64,000 nt of DNA from UBA8514 sp034933685 (GTDB taxonomy: Bacteria > Bacillota > Clostridia > Lachnospirales > Anaerotignaceae): contig JAYFNB010000001.1 of NCBI GenBank assembly GCA_034933685.1, positions 1-64,000 of the forward strand. The letters are read 5' to 3'. The translations under genes and the position numbers were made by a program. Under the pieces are notes generated by a model that saw only the letters and a program-made list of their open reading frames with translations, had not been told where the DNA came from and did no database searches. Positions 1-8,356 of the stretch are shown one piece after another; the first letter of the stretch is position 1; each line of letters begins with the position of its first letter.

Positions 1-140
1 GATATCCACTAACCATTTCGCGTAAAGCCTGTCTTTCAGGGGATTCGTTTCTTCGTCTTTTCGCCATAAAATAAACCTCCAAACTGAGTAATTTTATCTT
101 ACATCAGTTTAGAGGTTTACACAAACTTTGGGATACTCCC
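1..140 (-). mobile_element. Edge of an insertion sequence (IS256-like, partial)
   Basis: The window opens inside a transposable element read on the minus strand. Its outer end is probably near position 140, where the bases on the minus strand begin GGGAGTATCCCAAAGTTTG and continue with GTGTAAACC, the kind of terminus seen in IS256-family elements. Between that end and the ribosome site of the transposase lies about 70 bp of untranslated sequence. Family assignment rests on the terminus style and on the short transposase N-terminus, so it is tentative. The rest of the element and its other inverted repeat are outside the window. Confidence 0.5.
2..67 (-). CDS. Transposase, N-terminal 22 residues only
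   Basis: An ATG at 67 on the minus strand is preceded by a strong GGAGG site and opens a frame beginning MAKRRRNESPERQALREMV that runs off the window start. A short basic, Arg/Lys-rich start followed by a helical segment is typical of IS256/mutator-type transposases, but 22 residues are too few for a firm family call. The adjacent terminal sequence (near 114-140) supports the transposase reading. Confidence 0.5.
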   Translation of the reverse strand, partial: MAKRRRNESPERQALREMVSGY

Positions 141-263
141 AAGGAAAATCCCTAGGGGGCGTTTTTTATTTGTTGCCGTATTCATCAAATAATTTCTTTA
201 ATTTCTGTAGTAGGGGTAGTTATGTTTTCAGATTAGTATGCCGGAACAAAAGGTCATTTGTCA

Positions 264-653
264 TTAATACATAAAGTCTATAGCGCCTTCTTGTTTAATG
301 TTGCTGAATTCCACACTGTTTATATAGTTTCCGGGTTCAGGACTCCTCGATTTCCAATCATATGTAATAGGTACTTCCAAAGGTATCCATTTATCAACAT
401 TTGCATCTTTGATCATCATTCTGAATATTCCTCTTTGATGATAGGTCTCGTTTGGGACAATAGGGATATAGTTTTCGGATGGCTGAAAGTTCGAGCTTAC
501 CATAGTTAGCATTATTGGAATAATACCATAGTTAACCCAATTCAGTAGAGAATTCTCAGCTGATATAGTGGGCGTAAATGTGGCCTTTCCAATAAATGCG
601 TTTGTTTTAAAGTCATATGCATCGACACTTGTGTCGCGTATCTGCGTATACAT
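264..653 (-). CDS. Hypothetical protein, 129 aa
   Basis: I do not recognise this protein. It starts at an ATG preceded by AAGGGG, has no signal peptide or membrane segment, and is rich in aromatic residues and prolines. The central part (about residues 58-100) alternates hydrophobic and polar residues as in a beta-sandwich. It stands alone between the insertion-sequence edge and the ABC exporter operon, about 300 bp downstream of the exporter's last gene and on the same strand, so it could in principle be read through from that operon. Translation is plausible from the start site and length only. Confidence 0.45.
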   Translation of the reverse strand: MYTQIRDTSVDAYDFKTNAFIGKATFTPTISAENSLLNWVNYGIIPIMLTMVSSNFQPSENYIPIVPNETYHQRGIFRMMIKDANVDKWIPLEVPITYDWKSRSPEPGNYINSVEFSNIKQEGAIDFMY

Positions 654-961
654 AGCAACAACCCCTTTTGGAATTAATATATTCAGTTAATTGTTTATGT
701 ATAACTGTAATGTATTGGTATTAGTAAGTTGGAAATATAAAGCGGATAATAGAGCATATATTCTTTTTTATATTCACTGGCCTGACTCGTGAATTGTTAC
801 ATAACCAGTGCATCTCACTGTGATAATTTTCCTTTTTGTAGACTATTAACACTGGGCAATGAAAAATGTCAAGGATGAGAGCAGTTTTTGAAAGCAGTTT
901 CGAAACGGTACAAGAGTGTTACTTTAAAATACAGTTGGGTGAAGACGAAGTGTTAACATTT
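654..961. other. Intergenic, no clear feature
   Basis: This stretch of about 300 bp lies between the ABC permease stop and the hypothetical gene at 264-653, both on the minus strand. I see no open frame with a ribosome site, no convincing hairpin with a T-run and no RNA gene. Confidence 0.4.
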
Positions 962-2764
962 TTAGAGTTCGTTTATTGTATCGGTTATAGCCATTTCCCG
1001 AATCCTTTTTGATGGAACATAAACTGCAACAACACCCGCAGCAAAAACAAACAAAAGTATAATCATTAATGGCATAACAGGTAAATGCCAAGTAGCGTAG
1101 CTAAAATGTGCGGTAATAAGATTATCATATAACATCTTACTAATAAACAGACCAACTGCACAGCCGACACCACAACCGCACAAAGCATAGCTAAACGCTT
1201 CAGCGGCTATCATTTTTGTTATCTGATGTTCATCCATACCAACAGCACGCATTGCTCCGTATTGTTTCATTCTTGCGGACACACTCATGGAAATACTGTT
1301 CATAATATTTAATACAGTAACCAAAGTAATAATAGCCAAAAATCCATATACAAACAGCAGAAATGCCATATATGTGCTGGTAGTTCGCTTGTCACGTTTA
1401 TCACTAAACGAGTACTCATGACCTGCAACATTCTGGATTGCTTTAACATCTTCGTTCGTTGCGTCTATTGTTGTCTGTATTAGCATAAGTGAATAGTCGG
1501 TTACACCGGTAAGGCGAGTAAAAGTTTCGCCGGAAGTAATGAGTGTTATTTTTCCACTTGGAGAACCGTCATCGCTAAAAGGGTCACACTTTAACAGACC
1601 TGCGATTTCCAGTTCATTATTGCCTAATTGTATTTTATCTCCTATCTCTAGAGGGTTGTCCTTATCCCAAATTGTAAGTACGTAATTACTGTCACTATAC
1701 ACTTTTGAAATGTCGCTGCCTTTTTTTAGTTGCTTATCTTTTGTAAGGCAGTCCAAATCATAATCATCATAGGAAATTATATCAATCATGTTTGTCTGAA
1801 AATTTACTTTTGCCGGAACATCAAAACAGCTCTTCCGACCAAAAATATGTTTTACACCTGCCATACAACCTATTTCATTCAGCAACGAACGGTCTATGGA
1901 ATTTGAGCCGTCATTACTGTAAATATTGATATCGGAAGTGTTGGATGACTGAGGCATTACATATCCAACAAGGTCTATCAAAGTGGAGAAGCTTAAAAAT
2001 AAGATGATGCTAAAAGCAAATGAACTTGTCATAAGAATCAGATTTTTCTTTCCGGATACTGCATGATGAATGCCAAGGGAAGTTTCGATTTTAAAAAACT
2101 GGGCAATCTTTGCAGGGCTTTCATTTTTTTTGTTTTCTGAATTTCCAGAGACTGCCGATATAGGAGATACCTTTGCGGCTTGCTTTGCCGGAGACCTAGC
2201 GGCAATTAGTACTGTAACTACTCCAACAATTATTCCGCTGATAATGCCAATTGGACTGATTCCCCAAAGGGTTACATCAGAGAACTCTTCGCCAACAAGA
2301 AACCGTAACCCAGCACATAATCCCCACGTGACTATAATCCCAAGCATTACTCCTATTGGAACCGCGGTTTTGCACCAATTAAGAGCCTCCAGCTTTACAA
2401 AACGTTTTATCTGTTGCTTACTCATTCCAATGCATCGCATCATTCCAAAAAATTTTGTTCGTTGAGCAACGGAGCTATTTATACTGCTTGATATCATTAA
2501 TACTCCTGCAATCAGTATGAAGATGAACAATGCTGCTGCCGTAGTAAATAAGGTCTGTGCAGTTGCATTGCTTACCAATCCTTGAAGTGTCTGACCTCCG
2601 TGCTTATTCAGTAATCTTGTTTCCTCCATTCTAACGCCCATGTCTGCCATGCTGAAAACAGCAGTTACCAAAAACACGGCAAATATAATACACAGAAGTG
2701 TCATACGATTCTGCCGCCTGTGTATTTTTGCAGAAATCGGAATTAGGCTTAGATAGCTTTTCAT
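962..2764 (-). CDS. FtsX-like ABC transporter permease (exporter)
   Basis: Membrane subunit of an ABC exporter of the MacB/FtsX type. The 600 residues hold a cytoplasmic N-terminus, a first membrane helix near 22-42, a three-helix FtsX-like block around 57-195, a helix near 243-265, a large extracytoplasmic domain (about 270-460) and a second FtsX block (about 465-590). The duplicated sequence around MRCIGMSKQQI and MRAVGMDEHQI, the cytoplasmic loop that contacts the ATPase, marks both blocks. The start overlaps the ATPase stop as ATGA, so the two are translationally coupled. With the upstream kinase and regulator this looks like a peptide-antibiotic sensing and resistance operon; the substrate cannot be told from sequence. 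Confidence 0.85.
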   Translation of the reverse strand: MKSYLSLIPISAKIHRRQNRMTLLCIIFAVFLVTAVFSMADMGVRMEETRLLNKHGGQTLQGLVSNATAQTLFTTAAALFIFILIAGVLMISSSINSSVAQRTKFFGMMRCIGMSKQQIKRFVKLEALNWCKTAVPIGVMLGIIVTWGLCAGLRFLVGEEFSDVTLWGISPIGIISGIIVGVVTVLIAARSPAKQAAKVSPISAVSGNSENKKNESPAKIAQFFKIETSLGIHHAVSGKKNLILMTSSFAFSIILFLSFSTLIDLVGYVMPQSSNTSDINIYSNDGSNSIDRSLLNEIGCMAGVKHIFGRKSCFDVPAKVNFQTNMIDIISYDDYDLDCLTKDKQLKKGSDISKVYSDSNYVLTIWDKDNPLEIGDKIQLGNNELEIAGLLKCDPFSDDGSPSGKITLITSGETFTRLTGVTDYSLMLIQTTIDATNEDVKAIQNVAGHEYSFSDKRDKRTTSTYMAFLLFVYGFLAIITLVTVLNIMNSISMSVSARMKQYGAMRAVGMDEHQITKMIAAEAFSYALCGCGVGCAVGLFISKMLYDNLITAHFSYATWHLPVMPLMIILLFVFAAGVVAVYVPSKRIREMAITDTINEL

Positions 2765-3444
2765 TCACTACACCTCCCAAAATCGGTCAGCATACCATCG
2801 GATACTTGCAGTACACGGTCTGCTGTTTGTGCTATACTTCGACTGTGGGTAATCATAACAATAGTTTGTTCATATTTTTTGGCGGCTTCTTTCAGCAAAG
2901 TGATTACCTCGCTGCTGTTCTGTGAATCAAGATTGCCTGTTGGCTCGTCTGCAAGGATAAGGGCAGGGCGTGTAATGAGGGCACGTCCGATTGCGACCCT
3001 TTGCTGTTGACCACCGGATAATTGACTGGGCAAATGATGGCGGCGTTCCTTTAAATTTAGTACTGTCAATAGTTCTTCCAGATACTTGGCATTCGGTTTC
3101 TGATAGTCAAGCAATACTGGGAAAACAATATTCTGCTCTACCGTTAGTTCCGGAATTAGGTTAAACGCTTGAAAGATAAAGCCAATATTTCTGCGGCGAA
3201 AGACGGTGAGGGCACTGTCTTTCATTTTAAAAGTATCATTGCCATCAATAAAAACTTTACCAGAAGTAGGGGTATCAAGTGCACCTAGCATATTGAGGAG
3301 AGTACTTTTACCAGAACCGGACTCACCAACTACCGCAACAAACTCACCTTTTGGGACAGAAAAACTAACATCTTTTAATGCCGGCACAGCAGCTTCACCA
3401 CTGCCATAAGTTTTACAAATAGATTTCACTTCTAATAAGTTCAT
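2761..3444 (-). CDS. ABC transporter ATP-binding protein (LolD/MacB type)
   Basis: Complete 227-residue ABC ATPase that powers the partner permease. Visible motifs are Walker A GESGSGKS (40-47), Q-loop FQAF (about 91), signature LSGGQQQ (142-148), Walker B ALILADEP (161-168) and the switch histidine in ITHS (about 200). The LSGGQQQRVAIGRAL form is typical of the LolD/MacB/BceA group that works with FtsX-like permeases. It is separated from the histidine kinase gene by 76 bp, which contains a TATACT -10-like box, so the ABC pair may have its own promoter, presumably driven by the adjacent response regulator. An AAGGG site precedes the ATG. Confidence 0.9.
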   Translation of the reverse strand: MNLLEVKSICKTYGSGEAAVPALKDVSFSVPKGEFVAVVGESGSGKSTLLNMLGALDTPTSGKVFIDGNDTFKMKDSALTVFRRRNIGFIFQAFNLIPELTVEQNIVFPVLLDYQKPNAKYLEELLTVLNLKERRHHLPSQLSGGQQQRVAIGRALITRPALILADEPTGNLDSQNSSEVITLLKEAAKKYEQTIVMITHSRSIAQTADRVLQVSDGMLTDFGRCSE

Positions 3445-3519
3445 AATATAACCCTTCTTTCTGTTTTTGAATTATATTGAAAGAGTATAGCACGAACCCT
3501 ACTGCCAGATGAATTTCAG

Positions 3520-3535
3520 CCTACAATTTTGTAGG
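3520..3535. promoter_or_regulatory. Short palindrome upstream of the ABC genes
   Basis: CCTACAA/TTGTAGG, 7-bp arms around a 2-bp centre, overlaps the histidine kinase stop codon and lies about 80 bp upstream of the ABC ATPase start. Its place next to a TATACT box (minus strand, about 3485) would suit a response-regulator binding site. It could also be chance. Confidence 0.25.
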
Positions 3536-4558
3536 AATTAGAAGATTTATAACAAAAGTAGTGCCATTACCAAGTTCGCTATCAACCTCAATGGTGCCGT
3601 TATGTGCTTCAATAATTGACTTGGCAAGTGGCAAGCCAAGCCCGATGCCGGGATTATCTTTTGAAAACCTACTGCGATAAAAACGCTTAAAAATATGATG
3701 TAAATCTTCTGGATGGATACCTCTGCCATTGTCTTTTATAATAATCTGAACAATAGATGCAAATTGTTTACATTCAATATGAACATAATCACCTTTTTTT
3801 GTATGATCAAGTGCATTTTTCACAATATTATCGATTGCCTCGAGTAACCAATCACGGTCACACAACAAGGTGATAGTATCTTCGCCTGCCAGAAAGATTT
3901 CCTTTCCCTCCTGTTTCGCGCGGAATAAAAAGTGATTTTGCACACACTCTACTATTTCATATACATCCTCTGCTTTTTTATCAATCACGATAGTTCCTGC
4001 ATCAAGTTTTGTGATCTTCAAGAGATTCTGAACGAGTGTTTCTATTCTGTCCAACTCTTGTTCTGAAAGGTTTATAAACTCTTGAATTGTTGGCAGGTTT
4101 TCAGCTTCGTCTTGCAGAATACCATTATAAATGTTGAGTGCCGCAAGCGGAGTTTTTATCTGGTGTGAAATATCTGCTATTGTATTCTTCAAGAATTCCT
4201 TTGCTCTTATTTCATTTTCAGCATGCGCATTCAAAATGGAAACTAAGGAATTCACTTCATGAAATAGCCGATATAGCTCGCCCTCATAGTTACACTCAAT
4301 ACGGGAATTGTGATTGCCCGCAATGTATTCTGTAATTTGTGAGGCAGCATCTTCAATAATCCTATGCTGCTCTTTGAAATGCCCATAGCAGATAAATAAG
4401 ATTGCAATAACCATACACAAGGAACATAGAAAGATATAAAGCGCTAAACTTTTAACGGATAAGTTTATGAGAACTGCTGCAATAACAATGAATATCACTA
4501 TGCACATTAACATTTTCGCAAAAAAAACCTTGATTTTTCTGTTTGCCAGTATTTTCAT
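3521..4558 (-). CDS. Sensor histidine kinase
   Basis: Membrane histidine kinase of 345 residues. Two membrane helices (about 11-33 and 38-58) are joined by only a few residues, so there is almost no extracellular sensor. In the cognate class, such kinases sense through the partner transporter or the membrane. The phospho-accepting His132 lies in ADISHQIKTPLAAL. The ATPase domain shows the N-box (N244 and N248), DNGRGI (276-281) and GIGLGLP (304-310). The ATG at 4558 is chosen because GAGG sits 6 nt upstream; TTG at 4570 is an upstream alternative. The regulator gene ends 8 nt before it, so the two are co-transcribed. Confidence 0.88.
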   Translation of the reverse strand: MKILANRKIKVFFAKMLMCIVIFIVIAAVLINLSVKSLALYIFLCSLCMVIAILFICYGHFKEQHRIIEDAASQITEYIAGNHNSRIECNYEGELYRLFHEVNSLVSILNAHAENEIRAKEFLKNTIADISHQIKTPLAALNIYNGILQDEAENLPTIQEFINLSEQELDRIETLVQNLLKITKLDAGTIVIDKKAEDVYEIVECVQNHFLFRAKQEGKEIFLAGEDTITLLCDRDWLLEAIDNIVKNALDHTKKGDYVHIECKQFASIVQIIIKDNGRGIHPEDLHHIFKRFYRSRFSKDNPGIGLGLPLAKSIIEAHNGTIEVDSELGNGTTFVINLLIPTKL

Positions 4559-4566
4559 CATACACC

Positions 4567-5253
4567 TCAATCAACTGAATTCCACTTATACCCCATACGG
4601 CGAACAGTAATAATCCTTTTGGGGTTGCTTGGGTCATCTTCAATTTTCGTGCGTAATCTGCGAATATACACGGTTAGAGTATTGCTGTCTACATAGTTTT
4701 CGTTACAATCCCACAACTGGCTTAATATTTGTTCTGGTGAAAGTACCATGTCTGGATTTTCCATGAAAAGACACAACAGTTTATATTCGCCTGCCGTTAA
4801 TTCAAGCAGTTTATTATTTTTGTAGACTTCACTTTTTAAAAGCTGCACACTAATGCTATTGGAGTTTAGCGCTGCTTCTGTATGAACAAAATTATTGCTT
4901 CTGCGAAGTAGTGCGCTTATTCTTGACATAAAAACAGCCAGTTTAAAAGGCTTTGTAATATAATCATCGCCGCCTATATCAAGCCCCATTATAATATCGG
5001 TTTCCTCGTCAGCCGCAGTTAGAAATATAATAGGCACCTTAGATACTTGGCGTATCTTACGACATATATCGAAACCAGAGCCATCTGGAAGAGATACATC
5101 TAAAATCACTAAGTCGTATTTTCCATTTATCCATAAAGTTTCTGCTTCAAGGCTTGTACGGGCAACATCTACTTCGTATCCTTGCTTTTTTATAGCAAAG
5201 GATAAACCATTAATTAAACTCAAATCATCTTCAATAAAGAAAATATGCTTCAT
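4567..5253 (-). CDS. OmpR/PhoB-family response regulator
   Basis: A 228-residue two-domain regulator. The receiver domain (1-115) has the acidic pair D9/D10, phospho-acceptor D52 in LVILDVSLPDG, T79 and K101 in ITKPFK. The C-terminal winged helix (about 130-225) has the recognition region YVDSNTLTVYIRRLRTKIE. It heads the operon regulator-kinase-ABC ATPase-permease and most likely activates the ABC genes. Its start codon overlaps the stop of a short decayed upstream frame, suggesting that a small gene was once translationally coupled to it. Confidence 0.9.
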   Translation of the reverse strand: MKHIFFIEDDLSLINGLSFAIKKQGYEVDVARTSLEAETLWINGKYDLVILDVSLPDGSGFDICRKIRQVSKVPIIFLTAADEETDIIMGLDIGGDDYITKPFKLAVFMSRISALLRRSNNFVHTEAALNSNSISVQLLKSEVYKNNKLLELTAGEYKLLCLFMENPDMVLSPEQILSQLWDCNENYVDSNTLTVYIRRLRTKIEDDPSNPKRIITVRRMGYKWNSVD

Positions 5254-5444
5254 TCGTTTTCACCGTCTTTTATTTTTTTACAGGCATACCTTTCATCTTT
5301 CGGTTTTTCACATCTTTGGGAATCGGACACATCAGGCTTATACGCAAAACATATGGTATTTTGTTTTTTGCACAAAGTTTTTGCACATGCCATTTTGAAA
5401 TGTCCCCATTTTTTTGCAGTTCTATGAGCTGAAAGATATTCCGT
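5250..5444 (-). pseudogene. Decayed small helix-turn-helix (excisionase-like) gene
   Basis: The minus strand carries an open frame of about 64 codons that ends in an ATGA overlap with the response regulator start. It begins TEYLSAHRTAKKWG and contains LCKK and EKPKDERY, a pattern seen in small clostridial DNA-binding proteins of the excisionase/MerR-like type (xEYLSAxEAAKKW, LCxxGRI, PKDAxKPxD). A good ribosome site (AAAGGGTAGG) precedes the position where the family has its ATG, but the codon there is ACG. The middle of the protein, where the recognition helix should be, is also unlike the family. An internal ATG at 5393 could start a 47-residue Cys-rich product. I read it as a pseudogene. 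Confidence 0.4.
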
Positions 5445-5620
5445 GGTTTACCTACCCTTTCTTAGGTTTACATATTACATATATTATATGTGGTCAGCCG
5501 AATAAACACAAGAAACAAACTTTGTATTATACGCTCTATTTCAGTTAATATTATGACGAATGTAATCATATCCAAAGGAAAGAAAATCTGTTGTTTTTGT
5601 GATATAAAGTTATCTTTAAA

Positions 5621-5803
5621 CTACGCAAAAATGAATTCAGGCTTCTCCTGTGTATGGGTGGCATAAAGCAGCCTTGTAGCCATAAATCCGGCAAAATTCT
5701 TGAACTGATCATTTAGTTCGCTATCCATCTGCCGGAGCAAAGGATTAACAACAATTAGTTTAATGTTGTAATAAAGAATTTCATAAGGATACCACAAAAA
5801 TAT
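5621..5803 (-). pseudogene. C-terminal protein remnant, unknown family
   Basis: A 60-codon open stretch between stops on the minus strand contains LIVVNPLLRQMDSELNDQF and ends GFMATRLLYATH plus 11 further residues. Codon use and amino-acid composition look like real protein, yet there is no ribosome site or plausible start; the only internal ATG (5728) has no Shine-Dalgarno. It may be the 3' end of a gene lost by deletion. I cannot name the family. Confidence 0.3.
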
Positions 5804-5831
5804 CTAAATATATTTCTCTTTAAATTTCGTA

Positions 5832-5860
5832 TTGAAGCAATAAATATATCATGATATACT
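5832..5860 (+). promoter_or_regulatory. Promoter of the K+/H+ antiporter gene
   Basis: TTGAAG (5832-5837), 17 bp, TATACT (5855-5860). Transcription would start about 85 bp upstream of the GTG start. The leader holds a hairpin-forming pair AAGGTATT/AATACCTT (5897-5927) of unknown role. Confidence 0.5.
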
Positions 5861-5952
5861 TTTTTGACACGAAGTACACTGAGTGTGAATTTATTTAAGG
5901 TATTTAAAGTAAAGAATTTAATACCTTGAAAGGCATAGAGGAGGCGAAGTAA

Positions 5953-7551
5953 GTGGCATTATATCTTTTATTAACGGCTGTAGTTATTTTAATATGTGTT
6001 ATATTTAATAAGGTATCTGGGAAATTGGGAATGCCAACGCTGTTTGCTTTTATTGCGATTGGTATGTTTTTTGGCTCAGATGGAATAGTAAAGATTCAAT
6101 TTGAAAATTACATTTTTGCAGAACAAATATGTACTGCTGCTCTAATAATTATCATGTTTTATGGTGGTTTTGGCACTAAATGGAATGAAGCAAGACCAGT
6201 GGTAATTAAATCGGTACTGCTGTCAACTGTTGGTGTGGTTTTAACGGCTTTATTGACAGGAGGCTTTTGCTATTTTATTTTACGTTTTGAGTTTTTTGAA
6301 AGTTTGCTTGTTGGCTCTGTTATAAGTTCTACCGATGCAGCATCTGTGTTCTCCGTTTTAAGGTCTAAAAGGTTAAACTTGAAATATAACACTGCTTCCA
6401 TGCTGGAAGTAGAAAGCGGAAGCAATGACCCTTTTTCTTACATGCTTACTGTAATAGTGCTTTCAATAATGGGTAAAAATGCAAGTTTGGGTGGAATAAT
6501 ATACATGCTGTTTGCCCAAATTTTTTATGGCTTGATTGTTGGTGCGTTAGTTTCTTTTGTTTCCATTATTATTTTGCGCAAATTTAAATTTGGTACTAAT
6601 GGTTTTGATGCGGCGTTTGTAGTTGCTATAGCATTAATTGCATATTCTTTGCCAAGTATCATAGGCGGCAACGGCTATCTAAGTGTTTATATTGTTGGAA
6701 TTATTTTAGGCAACAATCAAATAAGAAACAAAAAATCGCTGGTGCATTTCTTTGACGGAATAACGGGTCTTATGCAGATGCTGATATTCTTTTTACTTGG
6801 TCTTTTATCTTTTCCCTCACAATTTCCTTCAATTATTCTTCCGGGTGTGGCTATTGCCCTGTTTTTAACCTTTGTTTCAAGACCATTATCTGTTTTAGCG
6901 GTATTAGGTCCAGGTAAATGTAAGTTGAACCAACAATTGTTGGTATCATGGACTGGACTTCGAGGGGCAGCATCTATTGTATTTGCAATCATTGCCAAAA
7001 CCAGTGAAATTTATATGGAAAATGATATTTTCCATATCGTTTTTTTCATTGTTCTGCTATCTATAGCTCTTCAGGGAACGCTTATTCCACTTGTTGCGAA
7101 AAAGTTAGATATGATAGATGACAACGAAAATGTTTTAAAGACATTCAGCGACTACTCAGATGAAACACCAGTTAATTTTATAGAGCTTGTAATTGCTCCA
7201 AAAAACCCGTGGATAGATAAAAAAATTAAGGAAATAATTCTTCCGCCAGGGTTATTAATTGTGCTGATTTTAAGGGATAAAAAACGGGTGGTTCCAAATG
7301 GTAAAACTGTTATACGTGAAAACGATATAGTAATCCTTAGTGCCATAGCTTATTCGGATGAGACTAAAATTAATATTTCTGAAATTAAAATTACGAAGAA
7401 CAACAAGTGGAATGGCAAATCCATTTCAAATATTGCATATGGCCCGGAAAGTATAATAATAATGATAAAACGTGGCGAAAAATTCATTATTCCTAATGGA
7501 AAAAGTGTTCTAAAAGAAAATGATGTGCTTGTAGTAAGTACATCAGAATAG
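5953..7551 (+). CDS. K+/H+ antiporter, NhaP2/CvrA-like with two TrkA-C domains
   Basis: CPA1-family cation/proton antiporter of 532 residues. About 12 hydrophobic helices fill residues 1-385, including the family sequence SSTDAASVFSVLRSKRLNLK (about 127-146) with the ion-binding aspartate. The cytoplasmic tail (about 400-532) holds two tandem TrkA-C-like modules, each ending in a VPNGKxVIREND or IPNGKSVLKEND pattern, which in related exchangers bind nucleotides or c-di-AMP. It probably adjusts cytoplasmic K+ and pH. Start is GTG at 5953 behind GAGGAGG. It is monocistronic; the next gene faces it. Confidence 0.85.
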   Translation: MALYLLLTAVVILICVIFNKVSGKLGMPTLFAFIAIGMFFGSDGIVKIQFENYIFAEQICTAALIIIMFYGGFGTKWNEARPVVIKSVLLSTVGVVLTALLTGGFCYFILRFEFFESLLVGSVISSTDAASVFSVLRSKRLNLKYNTASMLEVESGSNDPFSYMLTVIVLSIMGKNASLGGIIYMLFAQIFYGLIVGALVSFVSIIILRKFKFGTNGFDAAFVVAIALIAYSLPSIIGGNGYLSVYIVGIILGNNQIRNKKSLVHFFDGITGLMQMLIFFLLGLLSFPSQFPSIILPGVAIALFLTFVSRPLSVLAVLGPGKCKLNQQLLVSWTGLRGAASIVFAIIAKTSEIYMENDIFHIVFFIVLLSIALQGTLIPLVAKKLDMIDDNENVLKTFSDYSDETPVNFIELVIAPKNPWIDKKIKEIILPPGLLIVLILRDKKRVVPNGKTVIRENDIVILSAIAYSDETKINISEIKITKNNKWNGKSISNIAYGPESIIIMIKRGEKFIIPNGKSVLKENDVLVVSTSE

Positions 7552-7582
7552 TAATTTGTTAACTTCCAACAACTAAATTTAA

Positions 7583-7607
7583 AGCGTGCAGAAAGAATCT
7601 ACACGCT
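7583..7607. terminator. Hairpin between convergent genes
   Basis: AGCGTGCAGA/TCTACACGCT stem with one mismatch and a 5-nt loop, between the stops of the antiporter (+) and yjdF (-). On the minus strand it is followed by TTTAAATTT, so it probably ends yjdF transcription. Confidence 0.45.
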
Positions 7608-7615
7608 GAGAGGGC

Positions 7616-8035
7616 TTAATGCCCTCTATGTTTGTCTTTGCGTTTTTCTTGGTTTAATTCAAATTTCTTCTGCTTTTTGGCTTCACGCTTCATGCGAGAA
7701 TTAACCTTGCCTTCCAATTTTCCTTGTTCGTGCTGAAGTTTTAACGCTTGCTGTGCTTTTGTTCCAACGCCTTTATCCTGCAACTGCTTTTTTACTTCAC
7801 GCTGCATTCTTTTAGGATTTATGTGCCTATCAGCAATTGTTTCACCTTCTACAGATGGACTAAATCTAAGCCACTTCCATTTTTCCTGTATAAACTCATA
7901 TACATCACAGTCTTTAGGTTCGGCACCGAACGTGATTTTCGCAGCTACATACCTAAAATTATCTTCACGCTCATAAATACCAACCCAAAAGGGTTCATCA
8001 AAAAAAATAGTTAGCCTTGATACAGTCTTTTCCAT
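7616..8035 (-). CDS. yjdF: YjdF family protein (DUF2992)
   Basis: 139-residue cytoplasmic protein. The N-terminal half (1-75) has the YjdF pattern RLTIFFDEPFWVGIYER followed by a beta-rich core; the C-terminal half is very basic (RMKREAKKQKKFELNQEKRK), suggesting nucleic-acid contact. The biochemical role of YjdF is not established; in Bacillus and relatives its gene is preceded by an RNA that binds azaaromatic compounds, and the same kind of leader is visible here. It is the only gene in its transcript. A TAAGGAGG site precedes the ATG. Confidence 0.85.
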   Translation of the reverse strand: MEKTVSRLTIFFDEPFWVGIYEREDNFRYVAAKITFGAEPKDCDVYEFIQEKWKWLRFSPSVEGETIADRHINPKRMQREVKKQLQDKGVGTKAQQALKLQHEQGKLEGKVNSRMKREAKKQKKFELNQEKRKDKHRGH

Positions 8036-8049
8036 AATAATTCCTCCTT

Positions 8050-8162
8050 AAAATTTACACTACAAAGAAGGGACAACCAAAGGAGGCAGGTTACTGACAG
8101 CTTTCACTGCGTCCGGACTACCAACCGGAACTGTGTTTTTATCTTTGCATTTTACAGACCAA
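8050..8162 (-). promoter_or_regulatory. yjdF-motif (azaaromatic) riboswitch
   Basis: The roughly 110-nt leader of yjdF is rich in conserved-looking structure on the minus strand: TCCGG-TTGGTAGT-CCGGA forms a hairpin (about 8112-8129), GCAG and CTGC flank the AAAGCTGTCAGTAAC segment, and AACCTGCCTCCTTTGG leads toward the start region. Together with the identity of the downstream gene this fits the yjdF motif RNA, which senses azaaromatic molecules and controls translation. The purine-rich GGAGGAAT ribosome site lies just 3' of the folded part, consistent with translational control. Boundaries are approximate. Confidence 0.7.
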
Positions 8163-8190
8163 CAAACATTAAGAAAATTCCTAATGTTTG
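8163..8190. promoter_or_regulatory. 28-bp near-perfect palindrome, possible operator
   Basis: Arms CAAACATTAAGAA and TTCCTAATGTTTG are complementary except for one position, with only 2 bp between them. That geometry suits a dimeric repressor better than an RNA hairpin. It sits at the 5' edge of the yjdF leader and about 130-165 bp upstream of the rhodanese gene's likely -10 box (TATAAT, 8294-8299), so it could serve either direction. No obvious cognate regulator gene is adjacent. Confidence 0.45.
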
Positions 8191-8356
8191 CAATAAAAGT
8201 ATATACTAATTTTTTAAATTATTCAATGAGAAAAGAATAGTCGACCCATGTATTATCATGTGATTTTGTCACAGATAATAATTTAAATTTTGTTATAATG
8301 GAAAACATAGATGTATGAACTAAATTACAAAATAAAAAAATACAGGAGGTAAAAAT

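Noticed and set aside
166..222. Short minus-strand frame ending LFDEYGNK next to the insertion-sequence end
   Set aside because: Only 17 codons between stops, no start or ribosome site, and no recognisable family; too short to call a transposase remnant.
5245..5427. Plus-strand 60-codon frame opposite the decayed HTH gene
   Set aside because: No ribosome site and composition typical of a shadow frame; the minus strand carries the coding signal.
5897..5952. Hairpin before the K+/H+ antiporter considered as a c-di-AMP riboswitch
   Set aside because: The leader is only about 90 nt and lacks the conserved ydaO elements.
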